A stretch of DNA of 64,000 nucleotides from an uncultured Bacteroidales bacterium (GCA_944322925.1 CALUQM010000009.1:1-64000), one strand, 5' to 3'; counted from the first letter of the stretch, positions 1 through 8,729 are shown. Made by a program: numbers and translations. The notes: generated by a model from the sequence alone, not told the origin.

Positions 1-450
1 ACCCTTTTGAGGGAATACAACCACTGTTCCGTGACGGACCTGCAGTCCTTCAGTTCCCTGTCAAACCTGTTCAGTTCAACTGAAGATACAAAAAATAGTT
101 TCATCGGGTACATCGAGAGATATTTTTTCTCTGAAAGTATATTCAGATATGAATCTGTCCCTCCAAAGCGTATCGGACCTGTCGGCAACTTCGGCGCTGC
201 CTCCGAGGAGACAGATGAAAAATACCGGAGGAATGTCGTGCAGTTGTCCGTCTCCTTTTCTGGACCCGGCGTCATATACCTTTGCGGCATACTCGACACA
301 CCGTCTGAAGAGCCTGTCCTGGCGGTAGCACTGGACTTCGACGATAAAAGTGGTATTGTCGGCCGCGGTGCATCTGAGGTCGAGCCTGACGCTTTTGGTA
401 CTGAGAGCGAACTCCGGTATTGTCGGGACGGCACGCGATAATTCCGTCAT
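1..450 (-). pseudogene. Broken Rpn/PD-(D/E)XK nuclease-transposase relic
   Basis: The minus strand encodes the core of an Rpn-family (PD-(D/E)XK) recombination-promoting nuclease: RLDLRC, then FIVEVQ, KRCVEYAAKVYD, and a late FREK segment. The FIVEVQ segment holds the E-x-Q of the nuclease core. The frame stops at 76-78, but the expected continuation (VELNRFDREL...TEQWLYSLKR) is present one frame over and runs off the left edge. Treating one A of the six-A run at 90-95 as an extra base restores a continuous protein. The N-terminal part of the family is also missing: the frame starts at 450 and in-frame stops lie just upstream. It is therefore a double-damaged remnant, unless the frameshift is a sequencing error. 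Family assignment is from motif recognition only. Confidence 0.72.
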
Positions 451-497
451 GGTTTTCTATCAGGCCTGCTGTATCGGGGAGCGCGGATGATTTTTGA

Positions 498-529
498 TTT
501 GGAAGGGATTGTAAAAAACAATATATTTG
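498..529 (+). promoter_or_regulatory. Bacteroidetes-type promoter of the GH3-GH2 operon
   Basis: A -33 element TTTG at 498-501 and a perfect -7 element TATATTTG at 522-529 are separated by 20 bp, the spacing of the Bacteroidetes primary-sigma promoter. Transcription should start near 535, about 65 bases before the GH3 start codon. Confidence 0.75.
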
Positions 530-530
530 T

Positions 531-542
531 GTGCACGTGCAC
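531..542. promoter_or_regulatory. 12-bp perfect palindrome, probable LacI-type operator
   Basis: GTGCACGTGCAC is its own reverse complement with a central CG, the usual symmetry of LacI-family operators. It begins one base after the -7 element and would cover the transcription start. The likely ligand-responsive repressor is the LacI-family gene at 5351-6445, which ends the same gene group. The regulator-operator pairing is inferred. Confidence 0.6.
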
Positions 543-598
543 GAGTGCCGCCGTTTCGGGAAAATCAGTAATTTTAAATAATTTAATAAAACCGGTTT

Positions 599-2797
599 AT
601 GAAAAGGATATTTTTTCTCAGCCTTATTCTGGCTCTGGCATTGACGGCAGATGCGAAGAAAAAGCAGTCTGTCCCGCCTTACAAGGATCCGTCTCTATCT
701 GTCGAGACAAGGGTTGTCGACCTTATGTCGAGGATGACTCTTCACGAGAAGATCGCCCAGCTGAACCAGTACACTCTCGGAAGGAATGACAATGTAAACA
801 ATATTGATGAAGTCGTCAGCAAGATTCCGAGCGAAGTCGGGTCCCTGATTTATTTCGGTGACGGGGCCGATTTGAGGAATGCCATGCAGAAAAAGGCGAT
901 GGAAGAGACAAGGCTCGGAATTCCTATTCTCTTCGGTTTCGATGTCATCCACGGTTTCAGGACGGTGTATCCTATTCCTCTGGCTCTGGGTGCGTCATGG
1001 AATCCGGAACTTGCCGGAGAGGCATGCCGCGTGGCGGCTCAGGAAGCATACGATGCCGGTATCAACTGGACATTCTCTCCGATGGTGGATATCGCACGTG
1101 ATGCCCGCTGGGGAAGAATCGCTGAAGGATACGGAGAAGATCCTTATCTGACCTCGGTGTTCAGCGCAGCTTCCGTGAAAGCCTATCAGGGAGACGATCT
1201 TTCACAGCCTTACAATATCGCTGCCTGCCTGAAACATTATGTCGGCTACGGCGCGTCTGAGGCAGGACGAGATTATGTCCCGACCGAAATCTCCCGCCAG
1301 ACTCTGTGGGATACCTATCTTCCATCTTTCGAAGCCGGTGTCAGGGCCGGTGCCGCCACACTTATGAGTTCGTTCAACAATATCAGCGGAACCCCGGGAT
1401 CTGCAAATCATTATACAATGACTGAAGTCCTTAAAGAGAAATGGGGACATGAAGGCTTCGTGGTGGCAGACTGGAACGCCGTCGTGCAGCTTGTCAACCA
1501 GGGGATGGCAAAAGACGGAAAGGAAGCAGCCATGTATGCAATCAATGCCGGACTCGACATGGACATGGTAGACAATCTGTATATGGAACATCTTGAAGCT
1601 CTTGTGAACGAGGGCAAGGTTCCGATGGAAAGGGTAGACGATGCGGTAAGACGCGTGCTGACACTCAAGTTCCGGCTCGGCCTTTTCGAAAATCCATATA
1701 CGGAAGAAAAGCCGGAGAATGAAAGGATACTTCTTCCGGCAAGCCTTGAAGTTGCAGAGAGGGCAGCCGTGGAATCGATGGTGCTTTTGAAGAACGACAA
1801 TAATGTACTGCCGTTGAAAAGCGGACAGAAAATAGCCCTGATAGGACCTCTTGCCAGAAATCAGGAGGATCTTCTCGGATCATGGTTCGGCCGCGGCCGC
1901 GCAGAGGATGTAATCAGCATTTTCGACGGACTGTCGGAAGAATCAGGCATTGAGGTCTCGTATGCCGCCGGCTGTGACTTCGACGGTGATGACAAAGCTG
2001 GATTTCAGGAGGCCGTGAATGTAGCTTCGCAGGCTGATGTCGTTGTACTTTGTCTCGGAGAAAAACGCAAATGGAGCGGCGAGAATGCTTCCCGTTCCAC
2101 GATTGCTCTACCTTCGATTCAGGAAGAACTTCTGGCTGAAATCGTAAAGGCCGGCAAGCCTGTGGTCGTCCTTCTTTCCAATGGCCGTTCTCTCGACCTG
2201 ACCCGCATTTCACCGGCAGCCGATGCCGTACTTGAGATATGGCAGCCGGGTGTAATGGGTGGAAAAGCCGTTGCCGGCATCCTGACTGGGAAATACAATC
2301 CTTCAGGCCGTCTGAACGTGACTTTCCCTTACACTACAGGCCAGATACCTGTATATTATAATCACAGGGAAAGCGGAAGAAGAGGCTCTCAGGGACTTTA
2401 TCAGGATATTCCGAGCACTCCGATGTATGAGTTCGGCTACGGTCTCAGCTATACGACTTATGATTACGGGGAAGTGACGGTGTCTGCGGACCGCTTTACG
2501 GCAGAAGACAGGATTACGGCTAAGGTGACAGTAACCAATTCCGGCGAGATGGACGGAAAGGAGACTGTCCAGTGGTATGTCTGCGATCCTTATTCGACGA
2601 TCACGCGTCCGGTCAAGGAACTCAAGTTTTTCGAGAAGAAACTGATTCCGGCAGGGGATTCGCATACTTTCGAATTTGAAATCGATCCGATGAGAGATCT
2701 CTCTTTCGTGAACGGAGAAGGCGAGAGATTCCTTGAACCGGGAGACTATTATATAATAGTGAAGGATCAGAAAGTGAAGATTACCCTTGCCGACTGA
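599..2797 (+). CDS. Exported glycoside hydrolase family 3 (beta-glucosidase type)
   Basis: This 732-residue protein has a cleavable signal peptide (about residues 1-19, cleavage after LTADA) and the full GH3 layout: N-terminal barrel, alpha/beta sandwich and a C-terminal fibronectin III-like domain near residues 640-720. The nucleophile motif GFVVADW puts the catalytic Asp at 291. The second domain has the SGENASRS segment conserved in BglX-like enzymes. Length fits the BglX group. It should act in the periplasm on beta-linked oligosaccharides; the exact sugar cannot be read from sequence. It is the first gene after the promoter with the palindromic operator and lies 7 bases before the GH2 gene, so the two are probably co-transcribed. 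Confidence 0.9.
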   Translation: MKRIFFLSLILALALTADAKKKQSVPPYKDPSLSVETRVVDLMSRMTLHEKIAQLNQYTLGRNDNVNNIDEVVSKIPSEVGSLIYFGDGADLRNAMQKKAMEETRLGIPILFGFDVIHGFRTVYPIPLALGASWNPELAGEACRVAAQEAYDAGINWTFSPMVDIARDARWGRIAEGYGEDPYLTSVFSAASVKAYQGDDLSQPYNIAACLKHYVGYGASEAGRDYVPTEISRQTLWDTYLPSFEAGVRAGAATLMSSFNNISGTPGSANHYTMTEVLKEKWGHEGFVVADWNAVVQLVNQGMAKDGKEAAMYAINAGLDMDMVDNLYMEHLEALVNEGKVPMERVDDAVRRVLTLKFRLGLFENPYTEEKPENERILLPASLEVAERAAVESMVLLKNDNNVLPLKSGQKIALIGPLARNQEDLLGSWFGRGRAEDVISIFDGLSEESGIEVSYAAGCDFDGDDKAGFQEAVNVASQADVVVLCLGEKRKWSGENASRSTIALPSIQEELLAEIVKAGKPVVVLLSNGRSLDLTRISPAADAVLEIWQPGVMGGKAVAGILTGKYNPSGRLNVTFPYTTGQIPVYYNHRESGRRGSQGLYQDIPSTPMYEFGYGLSYTTYDYGEVTVSADRFTAEDRITAKVTVTNSGEMDGKETVQWYVCDPYSTITRPVKELKFFEKKLIPAGDSHTFEFEIDPMRDLSFVNGEGERFLEPGDYYIIVKDQKVKITLAD

Positions 2798-2804
2798 TTA
2801 AAAT

Positions 2805-5345
2805 ATGTTTGCAATGAAAATATCTTCGACCATACTATGCACTGCCGCGGCAATGTTCGTCAGTGTTGCCGCTTTGGCACAGCGCACTGAAGTCCTGCTT
2901 GAAAAAGGCTGGAAATTTTCCCGCGGGGAAGAACTGGGAGCCTTTCTTCCGGGATTCGACGACTCGGCCTGGGAAGATGTGACAGTCCCTCATGACTGGG
3001 CCATTACCGGTCCGTTCGACAGGAACATCGATATCCAGGTCGTCGCCGTGAAACAGGATCTGGAAAAGCAGGCTTCCACAAAGACGGGACGGACCGGAGG
3101 GCTTCCGTATATCGGGACAGGAGTTTACCGCACGACATTCTCGGTCCCTGAAGGGAAAAATGCCGTCCTGCTTTTCGACGGTGCGATGAGTGAGGCCAGA
3201 GTCTTCGTAAACGGCAAGGAAACATGCTTCTGGCCTTACGGCTACAATTCTTTCTGGTGCGATGTCACTGACAATGTCGTACCAGGCGAAAACACTCTTG
3301 CCGTGAGACTCGAGAACAAGCCTTATTCATCAAGGTGGTATCCGGGTGCCGGTCTGTACAGAAATGTCCATCTGATACTGACGGATCCGGTGCATATACC
3401 TGTCTGGGGCACATATATCACTACTCCTTCAGTTACAGAGGAAGAGGCCATGGTCGAAATAAGGACAACGGTGGCAGCTCCCGAAATGCAGGGAAGCGTA
3501 CGTCTTCTTACGAAAATATATGGTCCGGACGGTTCTGTAGCCGCTTCATCGGAGGAAGAAGTAAGGCTCGGTGCGAAAACCTGTACGGTGGAGCAGAATA
3601 TCCCGGTCCGGAATCCGCTCCTGTGGTCTCCGGATTCTCCCAAGTTGTATAAGGCAGTATCCGAGCTGTATGCGGAAGACGGACGTCTTGCAGACAATTA
3701 TGAGACGGTCTTCGGCATAAGGACAATAGAATATGTACCGTACAGGGGATTTTTCCTTAACGGCGTAAAGACAAAGTTCAAGGGAGTCTGCAACCATCAT
3801 GACCTCGGTCCGCTCGGCGCGGCGGTAAATGAGGCGGCACTCCGCCGGCAGCTTGTCATGCTGAAGGATATGGGATGCAATGCTATCCGCACCACTCATA
3901 ATATGCCTGCCCCGGAACTTGTCCGTCTGTGCGACGAAATGGGTTTCATGATGATGATAGAGCCTTTCGACGAATGGGACATAGCCAAGTGCGAGAACGG
4001 CTATCACAGGTTTTTCGACTTTTGGGCCGAGAAGGACATGGTCAACATGCTTCACAACTACAGGAACAATCCGTCTGTAGTGATGTGGAGCATAGGCAAT
4101 GAAGTTCCGACGCAATGCGATCCGTCTGGTTATGAGGTAGCCTCCTTCCTTCAGGATATATGCCACAGGGAAGATCCTACAAGGCCCGTTACCTGCGGCA
4201 TGGATCAGGTGGACTGCATTCTTGACAACGGTTTTGCAGACATGATAGATATTCCGGGTATCAATTACAGGACGTTCCGGTACGAGGAAGTATTCGACGC
4301 CCTGTCGAAAGGTTTTGTCCTCGGGTCCGAGACTGCATCAACCGTGAGCTCAAGAGGTGTCTACAAACTTCCGGTCATGAAACGTTACAGCGCTCTGTAC
4401 GATGACCATCAGTGTTCCGCCTATGATGTGGAGGCGTGTGCGTGGTCGAATATCCCTGATGTCGATTTTGCATTGTCGGATGACTGCGACTGGATTCTCG
4501 GACAGTTCGTATGGACAGGATTCGACTATCTCGGAGAACCGAGCCCGTACGGCACCGATTCATGGCCGAACCACAGTTCGATGTTCGGCATCATAGACCT
4601 TGCGTCGATACCGAAAGACAGATACTGGCTTTACAGGAGTGTATGGAACGAAAAGGAAAGCACTCTTCATGTGCTGCCTCACTGGAACTGGGAAGGCCAT
4701 GAGGGTGAAAAAGTCCCGGTATTCGTGTACACGAGCTGGCCTGAGGCAGAGCTTTTCATCAATGGAAAAAGCTTCGGGCGTCAGAAAAAAGGCAGGGATG
4801 GCTATGCCATACCGGTAGACAGCGTATGGGCATCGTCCTACACTTCGTACGCAGGAAATCTCGGAGATGTGAATACTCCGGCGGAGTCGAGATACAGGCT
4901 GATGTGGCCGGATGCAGTATATGAACCGGGAGAAGTGAAGGTCATCGCCTACGATGCTGACGGGAATCCGGTACAGGAGGAAACTGTCAGGACTGCCGGA
5001 GAACCATACAGGCTCGTGCTGGAGCCTGACAGGACGGAACTGGATGCTGACGGAAAGGATCTTTCCTATGTGACTGTCTCCGTAGTCGACAAGGACGGCA
5101 ATCCATGCCCTTCGGCAGGAAACCTGGTGCGTTTCGAAGTTTCCGGAAACGGAAGTTTCAAGGCCACGGCAAACGGTGATCCTACCTGTCTGGATCCGTT
5201 CCATCTTCCCCGGATGCACCTTTTCAACGGCAAGCTGACCGTTATCGTATCATCTTCCGAGGTCCCGGGCAGTATTGTTCTGAAAGCTGTTGCCGACGGA
5301 CTTGAGCCGGCTTCGGTTTCATTGTCCTCCGTCAGGGTCGATTGA
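2805..5345 (+). CDS. Exported glycoside hydrolase family 2 (beta-galactosidase-like)
   Basis: The 846-residue product starts with a signal peptide ending near AALAQ; an alternative ATG at 2814 gives a more standard signal. GH2 domains follow in order: sugar-binding jelly roll (about 25-200), immunoglobulin-like domain, then the catalytic barrel. WSIGNEV places the acid/base Glu at 433, and VLGSETAS places the nucleophile Glu at 509. The C-terminal third contains a DUF4982-like beta domain (near 620-690) and a final Ig-like domain, as in many Bacteroides beta-galactosidases. Family membership is clear; beta-galactosidase against related specificities is inferred. With the GH3 upstream it probably trims one oligosaccharide. 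It converges on the LacI gene with 5 bases between stops. Confidence 0.9.
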   Translation: MFAMKISSTILCTAAAMFVSVAALAQRTEVLLEKGWKFSRGEELGAFLPGFDDSAWEDVTVPHDWAITGPFDRNIDIQVVAVKQDLEKQASTKTGRTGGLPYIGTGVYRTTFSVPEGKNAVLLFDGAMSEARVFVNGKETCFWPYGYNSFWCDVTDNVVPGENTLAVRLENKPYSSRWYPGAGLYRNVHLILTDPVHIPVWGTYITTPSVTEEEAMVEIRTTVAAPEMQGSVRLLTKIYGPDGSVAASSEEEVRLGAKTCTVEQNIPVRNPLLWSPDSPKLYKAVSELYAEDGRLADNYETVFGIRTIEYVPYRGFFLNGVKTKFKGVCNHHDLGPLGAAVNEAALRRQLVMLKDMGCNAIRTTHNMPAPELVRLCDEMGFMMMIEPFDEWDIAKCENGYHRFFDFWAEKDMVNMLHNYRNNPSVVMWSIGNEVPTQCDPSGYEVASFLQDICHREDPTRPVTCGMDQVDCILDNGFADMIDIPGINYRTFRYEEVFDALSKGFVLGSETASTVSSRGVYKLPVMKRYSALYDDHQCSAYDVEACAWSNIPDVDFALSDDCDWILGQFVWTGFDYLGEPSPYGTDSWPNHSSMFGIIDLASIPKDRYWLYRSVWNEKESTLHVLPHWNWEGHEGEKVPVFVYTSWPEAELFINGKSFGRQKKGRDGYAIPVDSVWASSYTSYAGNLGDVNTPAESRYRLMWPDAVYEPGEVKVIAYDADGNPVQEETVRTAGEPYRLVLEPDRTELDADGKDLSYVTVSVVDKDGNPCPSAGNLVRFEVSGNGSFKATANGDPTCLDPFHLPRMHLFNGKLTVIVSSSEVPGSIVLKAVADGLEPASVSLSSVRVD

Positions 5346-5350
5346 TACGG

Positions 5351-6445
5351 TCAGTCGGTAAGGATATTCCTGTAATACGGGAGATTTTCAGCCACCACGA
5401 TGTCGATCGGCATCAGGTGGCTGATTTCCTTGTCCCTCTGTCCGTAAAGCAGGTATCTGATAACTGCCTTGACGGCATTGAAACCCTGAAGTTCCGGATG
5501 CCTGCTTATTACGGCAGAGATAGATCCTTCGGCAAGGCATTTCCTGTTGCCTGCTGTAAGGTCGAGAGCTACAAGCGGCATGTTCCTGATTCCGAGAGAA
5601 CCGAGTATTCCGGCAATGACGCTGCCTCTTGAATTGATCACGGCCATTCCTGAAGTCTGCGGATGCATGTCCATGAATTTTTCTACTTCCAGACGGCATT
5701 CTTCCGGAGACAGAAGCGGCATCCCGATTTCGTGTATTGCTGCCGGCTGTCCCGCAGAGGTGAAGTATTCCAGAAGGCCGGCTCTGATTTCCGAGTCCGG
5801 ATGTTTTTCCGGGCAATTCTCCGATAAAGAGTGGAAAACAGCCAGTTCTTTCCGTGTCAGCCTGTCATTATTTTGATGGGGGGGGGGTGACAATATATCC
5901 AACATCCTGCCGATAAGGCGCCCGCATGTCTTCCGGTCGGCTGAAAATGCTGCGACGGGACGGCAGCCTTCCGCTGCATCGTCCATGAAGATATAAGGTA
6001 TTTTCTTCATGTCGAGGGATGAACAGAACTTCAGAATTTCATTGCGGAAAGTCCCGCCTATCAGTACTCCATCCGGAGAATGTTCCGCAACGTTTTCAAA
6101 AGCCGTCCTGCAGGAATAGCCGTCGGACTGGTCGTAGAAGGAAAACGAACAGTCGATGCTTATGTCCGAAAATTCATCGAGCGCATGGCTTATTCCGTCA
6201 TGTATGGATCCCCAGTATTCGCCTTTTGAGGCTGCAGGCATGGCTATGGCTATTCTGTATCCCTTTCTCAATGCTACTGCGGAAGTATGTATGTTGTACC
6301 TGTATCCTGTTTCGGCAAGCACTTTCTCCACGACGGCCCTGGTCCCGGGAGCCACTCTTCCCCTGTTGTGGAGTATCCTGTCCACAGTGCCTGCGGAAAC
6401 TCCGGAAAGTTTCGCTATGTCTTCTATAGTGATCTGTTTCGCCAT
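5351..6445 (-). CDS. LacI-family transcriptional regulator
   Basis: The 364-residue protein begins with a typical LacI helix-turn-helix (TIEDIAKLSGVSAGTVDRIL, residues 6-25) and continues into a periplasmic-binding-protein-like sensor domain. The hinge segment has ALRKG in place of the common ARSLR. It is convergent with the GH3-GH2 pair and probably represses it through the palindrome at 531-542 until a sugar binds. An unusual feature is a run of ten C (ten G on the plus strand, 5878-5887) coding for PPP near residue 188, in what should be a surface loop of the sensor. Slippage there would truncate the sensor and probably derepress its targets. Confidence 0.87.
   Translation of the reverse strand: MAKQITIEDIAKLSGVSAGTVDRILHNRGRVAPGTRAVVEKVLAETGYRYNIHTSAVALRKGYRIAIAMPAASKGEYWGSIHDGISHALDEFSDISIDCSFSFYDQSDGYSCRTAFENVAEHSPDGVLIGGTFRNEILKFCSSLDMKKIPYIFMDDAAEGCRPVAAFSADRKTCGRLIGRMLDILSPPPHQNNDRLTRKELAVFHSLSENCPEKHPDSEIRAGLLEYFTSAGQPAAIHEIGMPLLSPEECRLEVEKFMDMHPQTSGMAVINSRGSVIAGILGSLGIRNMPLVALDLTAGNRKCLAEGSISAVISRHPELQGFNAVKAVIRYLLYGQRDKEISHLMPIDIVVAENLPYYRNILTD
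5878..5887. repeat. G10/C10 homopolymer inside the LacI gene
   Basis: Ten consecutive G on the plus strand lie within the coding frame of the LacI-family regulator. Such tracts are prone to replication slippage. The frame is intact at this length. Confidence 0.95.
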
Positions 6446-6541
6446 ATATGCGGTATTTTGCCGTTCATGCCTCGGAGGCAGTTAATAATCTGCGAATTTT
6501 GTGATTTTTATTGATTTTCCCAAAATTATATTGGAATATGA

Positions 6542-6573
6542 TTTTGAATATTAAAAAAATAACTCTACTTTTG
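6542..6573 (+). promoter_or_regulatory. Promoter of the HU gene
   Basis: A -33 element TTTTG (6542-6546) and a -7 element TACTTTTG (6566-6573) are separated by 19 bp, matching the Bacteroidetes consensus. The start codon of HU follows 39 bases after the -7 element. Confidence 0.75.
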
Positions 6574-6612
6574 CACGCATTAGCTGAAAGTTAGATCTAA
6601 AATATTACAAAA

Positions 6613-6888
6613 ATGACAAAGGCAGAGATTGTAAACGAAGTCGCCAAGGCGACGGGGATTGAGAAAATAACAGTCCAGACTGTTGTTGAGGCGTTTATGG
6701 AAAGTGTAAAGGATTCGTTGTCAAAAGGTAATCCGGTTTATCTAAGAGGATTCGGCAGCTTTATCATCAAACACAGGGCAGAAAAGGCTGCAAGAAATAT
6801 CAAGCAGAAAACAACTTTGACTATTCCGGCTCATGACATACCTGCTTTCAAGCCAGCTAAGGTTTTCATGAATATTGTAAAGAAATAA
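6613..6888 (+). CDS. HU-family DNA-binding protein
   Basis: This 91-residue protein is a standard-length HU/IHF subunit: two N-terminal helices, then GNPVYLRGFGSF, which begins the beta saddle, and a basic arm (residues 55-75). The family forms dimers that bend and compact DNA. Usual HU arms carry a proline at the tip (RNP); here the arm reads ARNIKQKT, with Ile at that place, so intercalation may differ. It is followed 19 bases later by the 30-residue basic protein and then RNase G/E, a neighbourhood I recall from other Bacteroidetes. It has its own clear promoter. Confidence 0.93.
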   Translation: MTKAEIVNEVAKATGIEKITVQTVVEAFMESVKDSLSKGNPVYLRGFGSFIIKHRAEKAARNIKQKTTLTIPAHDIPAFKPAKVFMNIVKK

Positions 6889-6907
6889 TCGTAAAATTTT
6901 TAGAATT

Positions 6908-7000
6908 ATGCCAAGCGGTAAGAAAAGAAAAAGACATAAGATGTCTACACACAAACGTAAGAAACGTTTGCGTAAGAACAGGCATAAGAAGAGAAAGTAA
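6908..7000 (+). CDS. 30-residue, very basic conserved small protein
   Basis: The frame runs from ATG at 6908 to TAA at 6998-7000 and gives 30 residues starting MPSGKKRKRHKM. Eighteen of the 30 are Lys or Arg and four are His. I recognise the pattern as a Bacteroidetes small basic protein found next to HU and the RNase G/E gene; its composition resembles very small ribosomal proteins of the Thx type, but a ribosomal role is only a guess. It sits in the leader region between HU and RNase G/E and is presumably co-transcribed with HU. Confidence 0.8.
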   Translation: MPSGKKRKRHKMSTHKRKKRLRKNRHKKRK

Positions 7001-7010
7001 TCTCTAAGGA

Positions 7011-7064
7011 CCGCCGTATGGCGGCCTTGCCGAACGAAGGGTGTGTCGGGATGGCACCCCTTTG
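7011..7064 (+). promoter_or_regulatory. Two hairpins in the leader of RNase G/E
   Basis: CCGCC-GTAT-GGCGG (7011-7024, extendable by AGG/CCT with one bulged A) is followed by AAGGGTG...CACCCCTT (7037-7062, one bulged C) and a T-rich stretch. They may form an attenuator or partial terminator between the small basic protein and the RNase gene, or a site for self-cleavage control. Only the pairing potential is visible. Confidence 0.5.
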
Positions 7065-7090
7065 TTGTTTGTATGCAAGTCAATGAAAAG

Positions 7091-8644
7091 ATGGAGTCTG
7101 TAAAAGATCTTGTTGTTGATGTCAATTCAACTGAAATCTCGATAGCTCTGCTGGAAAACCACAAGCTCATCGAGTTGAACAAAGAGTCGACTCAGGGCCA
7201 CAACTATTCTGTCGGAGACGTGTATCTCGGAAAAGTCAAGAAGTTGCTGCCTGCCCTGAACGCCGCCTTTGTGGACATCGGAGATGAAAAAGAGGCTTTC
7301 GTCCATTATCTGGATCTCGGGTTGTATTTCAATGCGTTCGACGAGTTCGTAAGGAAAATCAATCCGAATACCGATCACAAGACCCTGTATTCGAACATCA
7401 GGATAGGCCCTATCCTCCAGAAGGAAGGACGTATCGAAAATGTGCTTGCACCGGGTCAGATGGTGATAGTCCAGATCGTGAAAGAGCCGATTTCCACCAA
7501 AGGATCCCGACTGACCGCTGAAATTTCATTGGCAGGAAGAAACATAGTACTTCTACCATTTGCGGAGAAGGTGAGCGTATCCCAGAAGATCGCTTCCAAA
7601 GAAGAGAAGCGCAGACTGGAGACCCTTGTCAGGAACATCCTCCCCAAGAATTACGGGGCAATCATCAGAACGGCTGCCGAAGGCAAGAACGCCGCGGTGC
7701 TCGATGCCGAACTGATGTCCCTGATAGACAAATGGGAAAGTTCCTGGACAAAAATCGCCCGGTCCAAGACCATCCAGCAGCTGTTTACTGAATACAGCAA
7801 GACTACCACGATCCTGAGAGATCTTCTCAACGATTCGTTTTCGAATATTTACATCAACAACGAATCGGTATATGAGGAAACGAAGAAGTATATTTCCCTC
7901 ATTTCGCCGGAACAGGAGAAGATTGTCAGACTGTACAGGGAAAGCCAGCCGATTTTCGACCATTTCGAGGTCACAAGGCAGATCAAGAGTTCGTTCGGGA
8001 AGGTAGTGCCGATAAAGCAGGGTGCATATCTTGTGATCGAGCATACGGAGGCATTGCACGTAATAGATGTCAACAGCGGAACACGCTCCAAGAACAAGGA
8101 GCAGGAGCAGAATACCTACGATGTCAACTGTTTCGCCGCTGAAGAGATTGCCCGCCAGCTCAGGCTCAGGGATATGGGCGGCATTGTGATCGTCGATTTC
8201 ATCGACATGGAAAGCGCCGAACACAGGAACATGCTTTTCAAGCACATGCAGGAGCTCATGCAGAACGACAGGGCCAAACACAACGTGCTGCCGCTTACCA
8301 AATTCGGACTCATGCAGATCACCCGCCAGCGGGTGAGGCCGGCTACGGAGATCAATGTTACCGAAGTATGTCCCGTATGCCACGGCACAGGCAAGATTTC
8401 GTCGAGTCTGGTAATAGATGAAGCCATTGAACGGAAACTTTCCTATTTCGTTTCCGAAAAAGGGGTCAGATCGTTCATCCTCAAGACAGGTCCCATATTG
8501 GGGGCATATCTCAGCAGGGGATTGTTCTCGATCATGGGAAAATGGAAGAAAAAGTACAAATGCAAGATCAAACTGGTTGAAGTCTCTGACTTCACAGTCC
8601 TGCAGAATGAATTGTATGATGAGAAGGGAGGCAAGCTCGAATGA
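7091..8644 (+). CDS. rng: Ribonuclease G/E family endoribonuclease
   Basis: From ATG 7091 the protein is 517 residues. It has an S1-like RNA-binding region (about 35-130), and the catalytic DNase I-like subdomain with DVNSGT (Asp326) and DFIDM (Asp369). Those two Asp are 43 residues apart, exactly as the metal-binding Asp pair in E. coli RNase E. CPVCHGTG (Cys427, Cys430) is the zinc-link. It should be a cytoplasmic 5'-end-sensing endonuclease acting in rRNA maturation and mRNA decay. There is no long C-terminal degradosome scaffold, so it is RNase G-like in size. In-frame GTG 7043 and ATG 7073 lie upstream, but homologues begin close to the VVDV segment, favouring 7091. Confidence 0.92.
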   Translation: MESVKDLVVDVNSTEISIALLENHKLIELNKESTQGHNYSVGDVYLGKVKKLLPALNAAFVDIGDEKEAFVHYLDLGLYFNAFDEFVRKINPNTDHKTLYSNIRIGPILQKEGRIENVLAPGQMVIVQIVKEPISTKGSRLTAEISLAGRNIVLLPFAEKVSVSQKIASKEEKRRLETLVRNILPKNYGAIIRTAAEGKNAAVLDAELMSLIDKWESSWTKIARSKTIQQLFTEYSKTTTILRDLLNDSFSNIYINNESVYEETKKYISLISPEQEKIVRLYRESQPIFDHFEVTRQIKSSFGKVVPIKQGAYLVIEHTEALHVIDVNSGTRSKNKEQEQNTYDVNCFAAEEIARQLRLRDMGGIVIVDFIDMESAEHRNMLFKHMQELMQNDRAKHNVLPLTKFGLMQITRQRVRPATEINVTEVCPVCHGTGKISSSLVIDEAIERKLSYFVSEKGVRSFILKTGPILGAYLSRGLFSIMGKWKKKYKCKIKLVEVSDFTVLQNELYDEKGGKLE

Positions 8645-8660
8645 GCTGCCTCTCTTTTTT
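8626..8660 (+). terminator. Intrinsic terminator of the HU-rng unit
   Basis: GGGAGGCAAGCTC (8626-8638) pairs with GAGCTGCCTCTC (8643-8654) with one bulged A, followed directly by six T (8655-8660). The stem overlaps the last codons and the stop codon of the RNase gene. Confidence 0.85.
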
Positions 8661-8729
8661 CTCAGGAAATATCTTCCGATTTAGGCGGAAAAAACTTAAA
8701 TTCGCCAAGTTTTTTCAAATCGTAACAGG

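Noticed and set aside
7553..8383. A 276-codon minus-strand frame inside the RNase G/E gene
   Set aside because: Product shows no motif, while the sense protein has correctly spaced catalytic residues.
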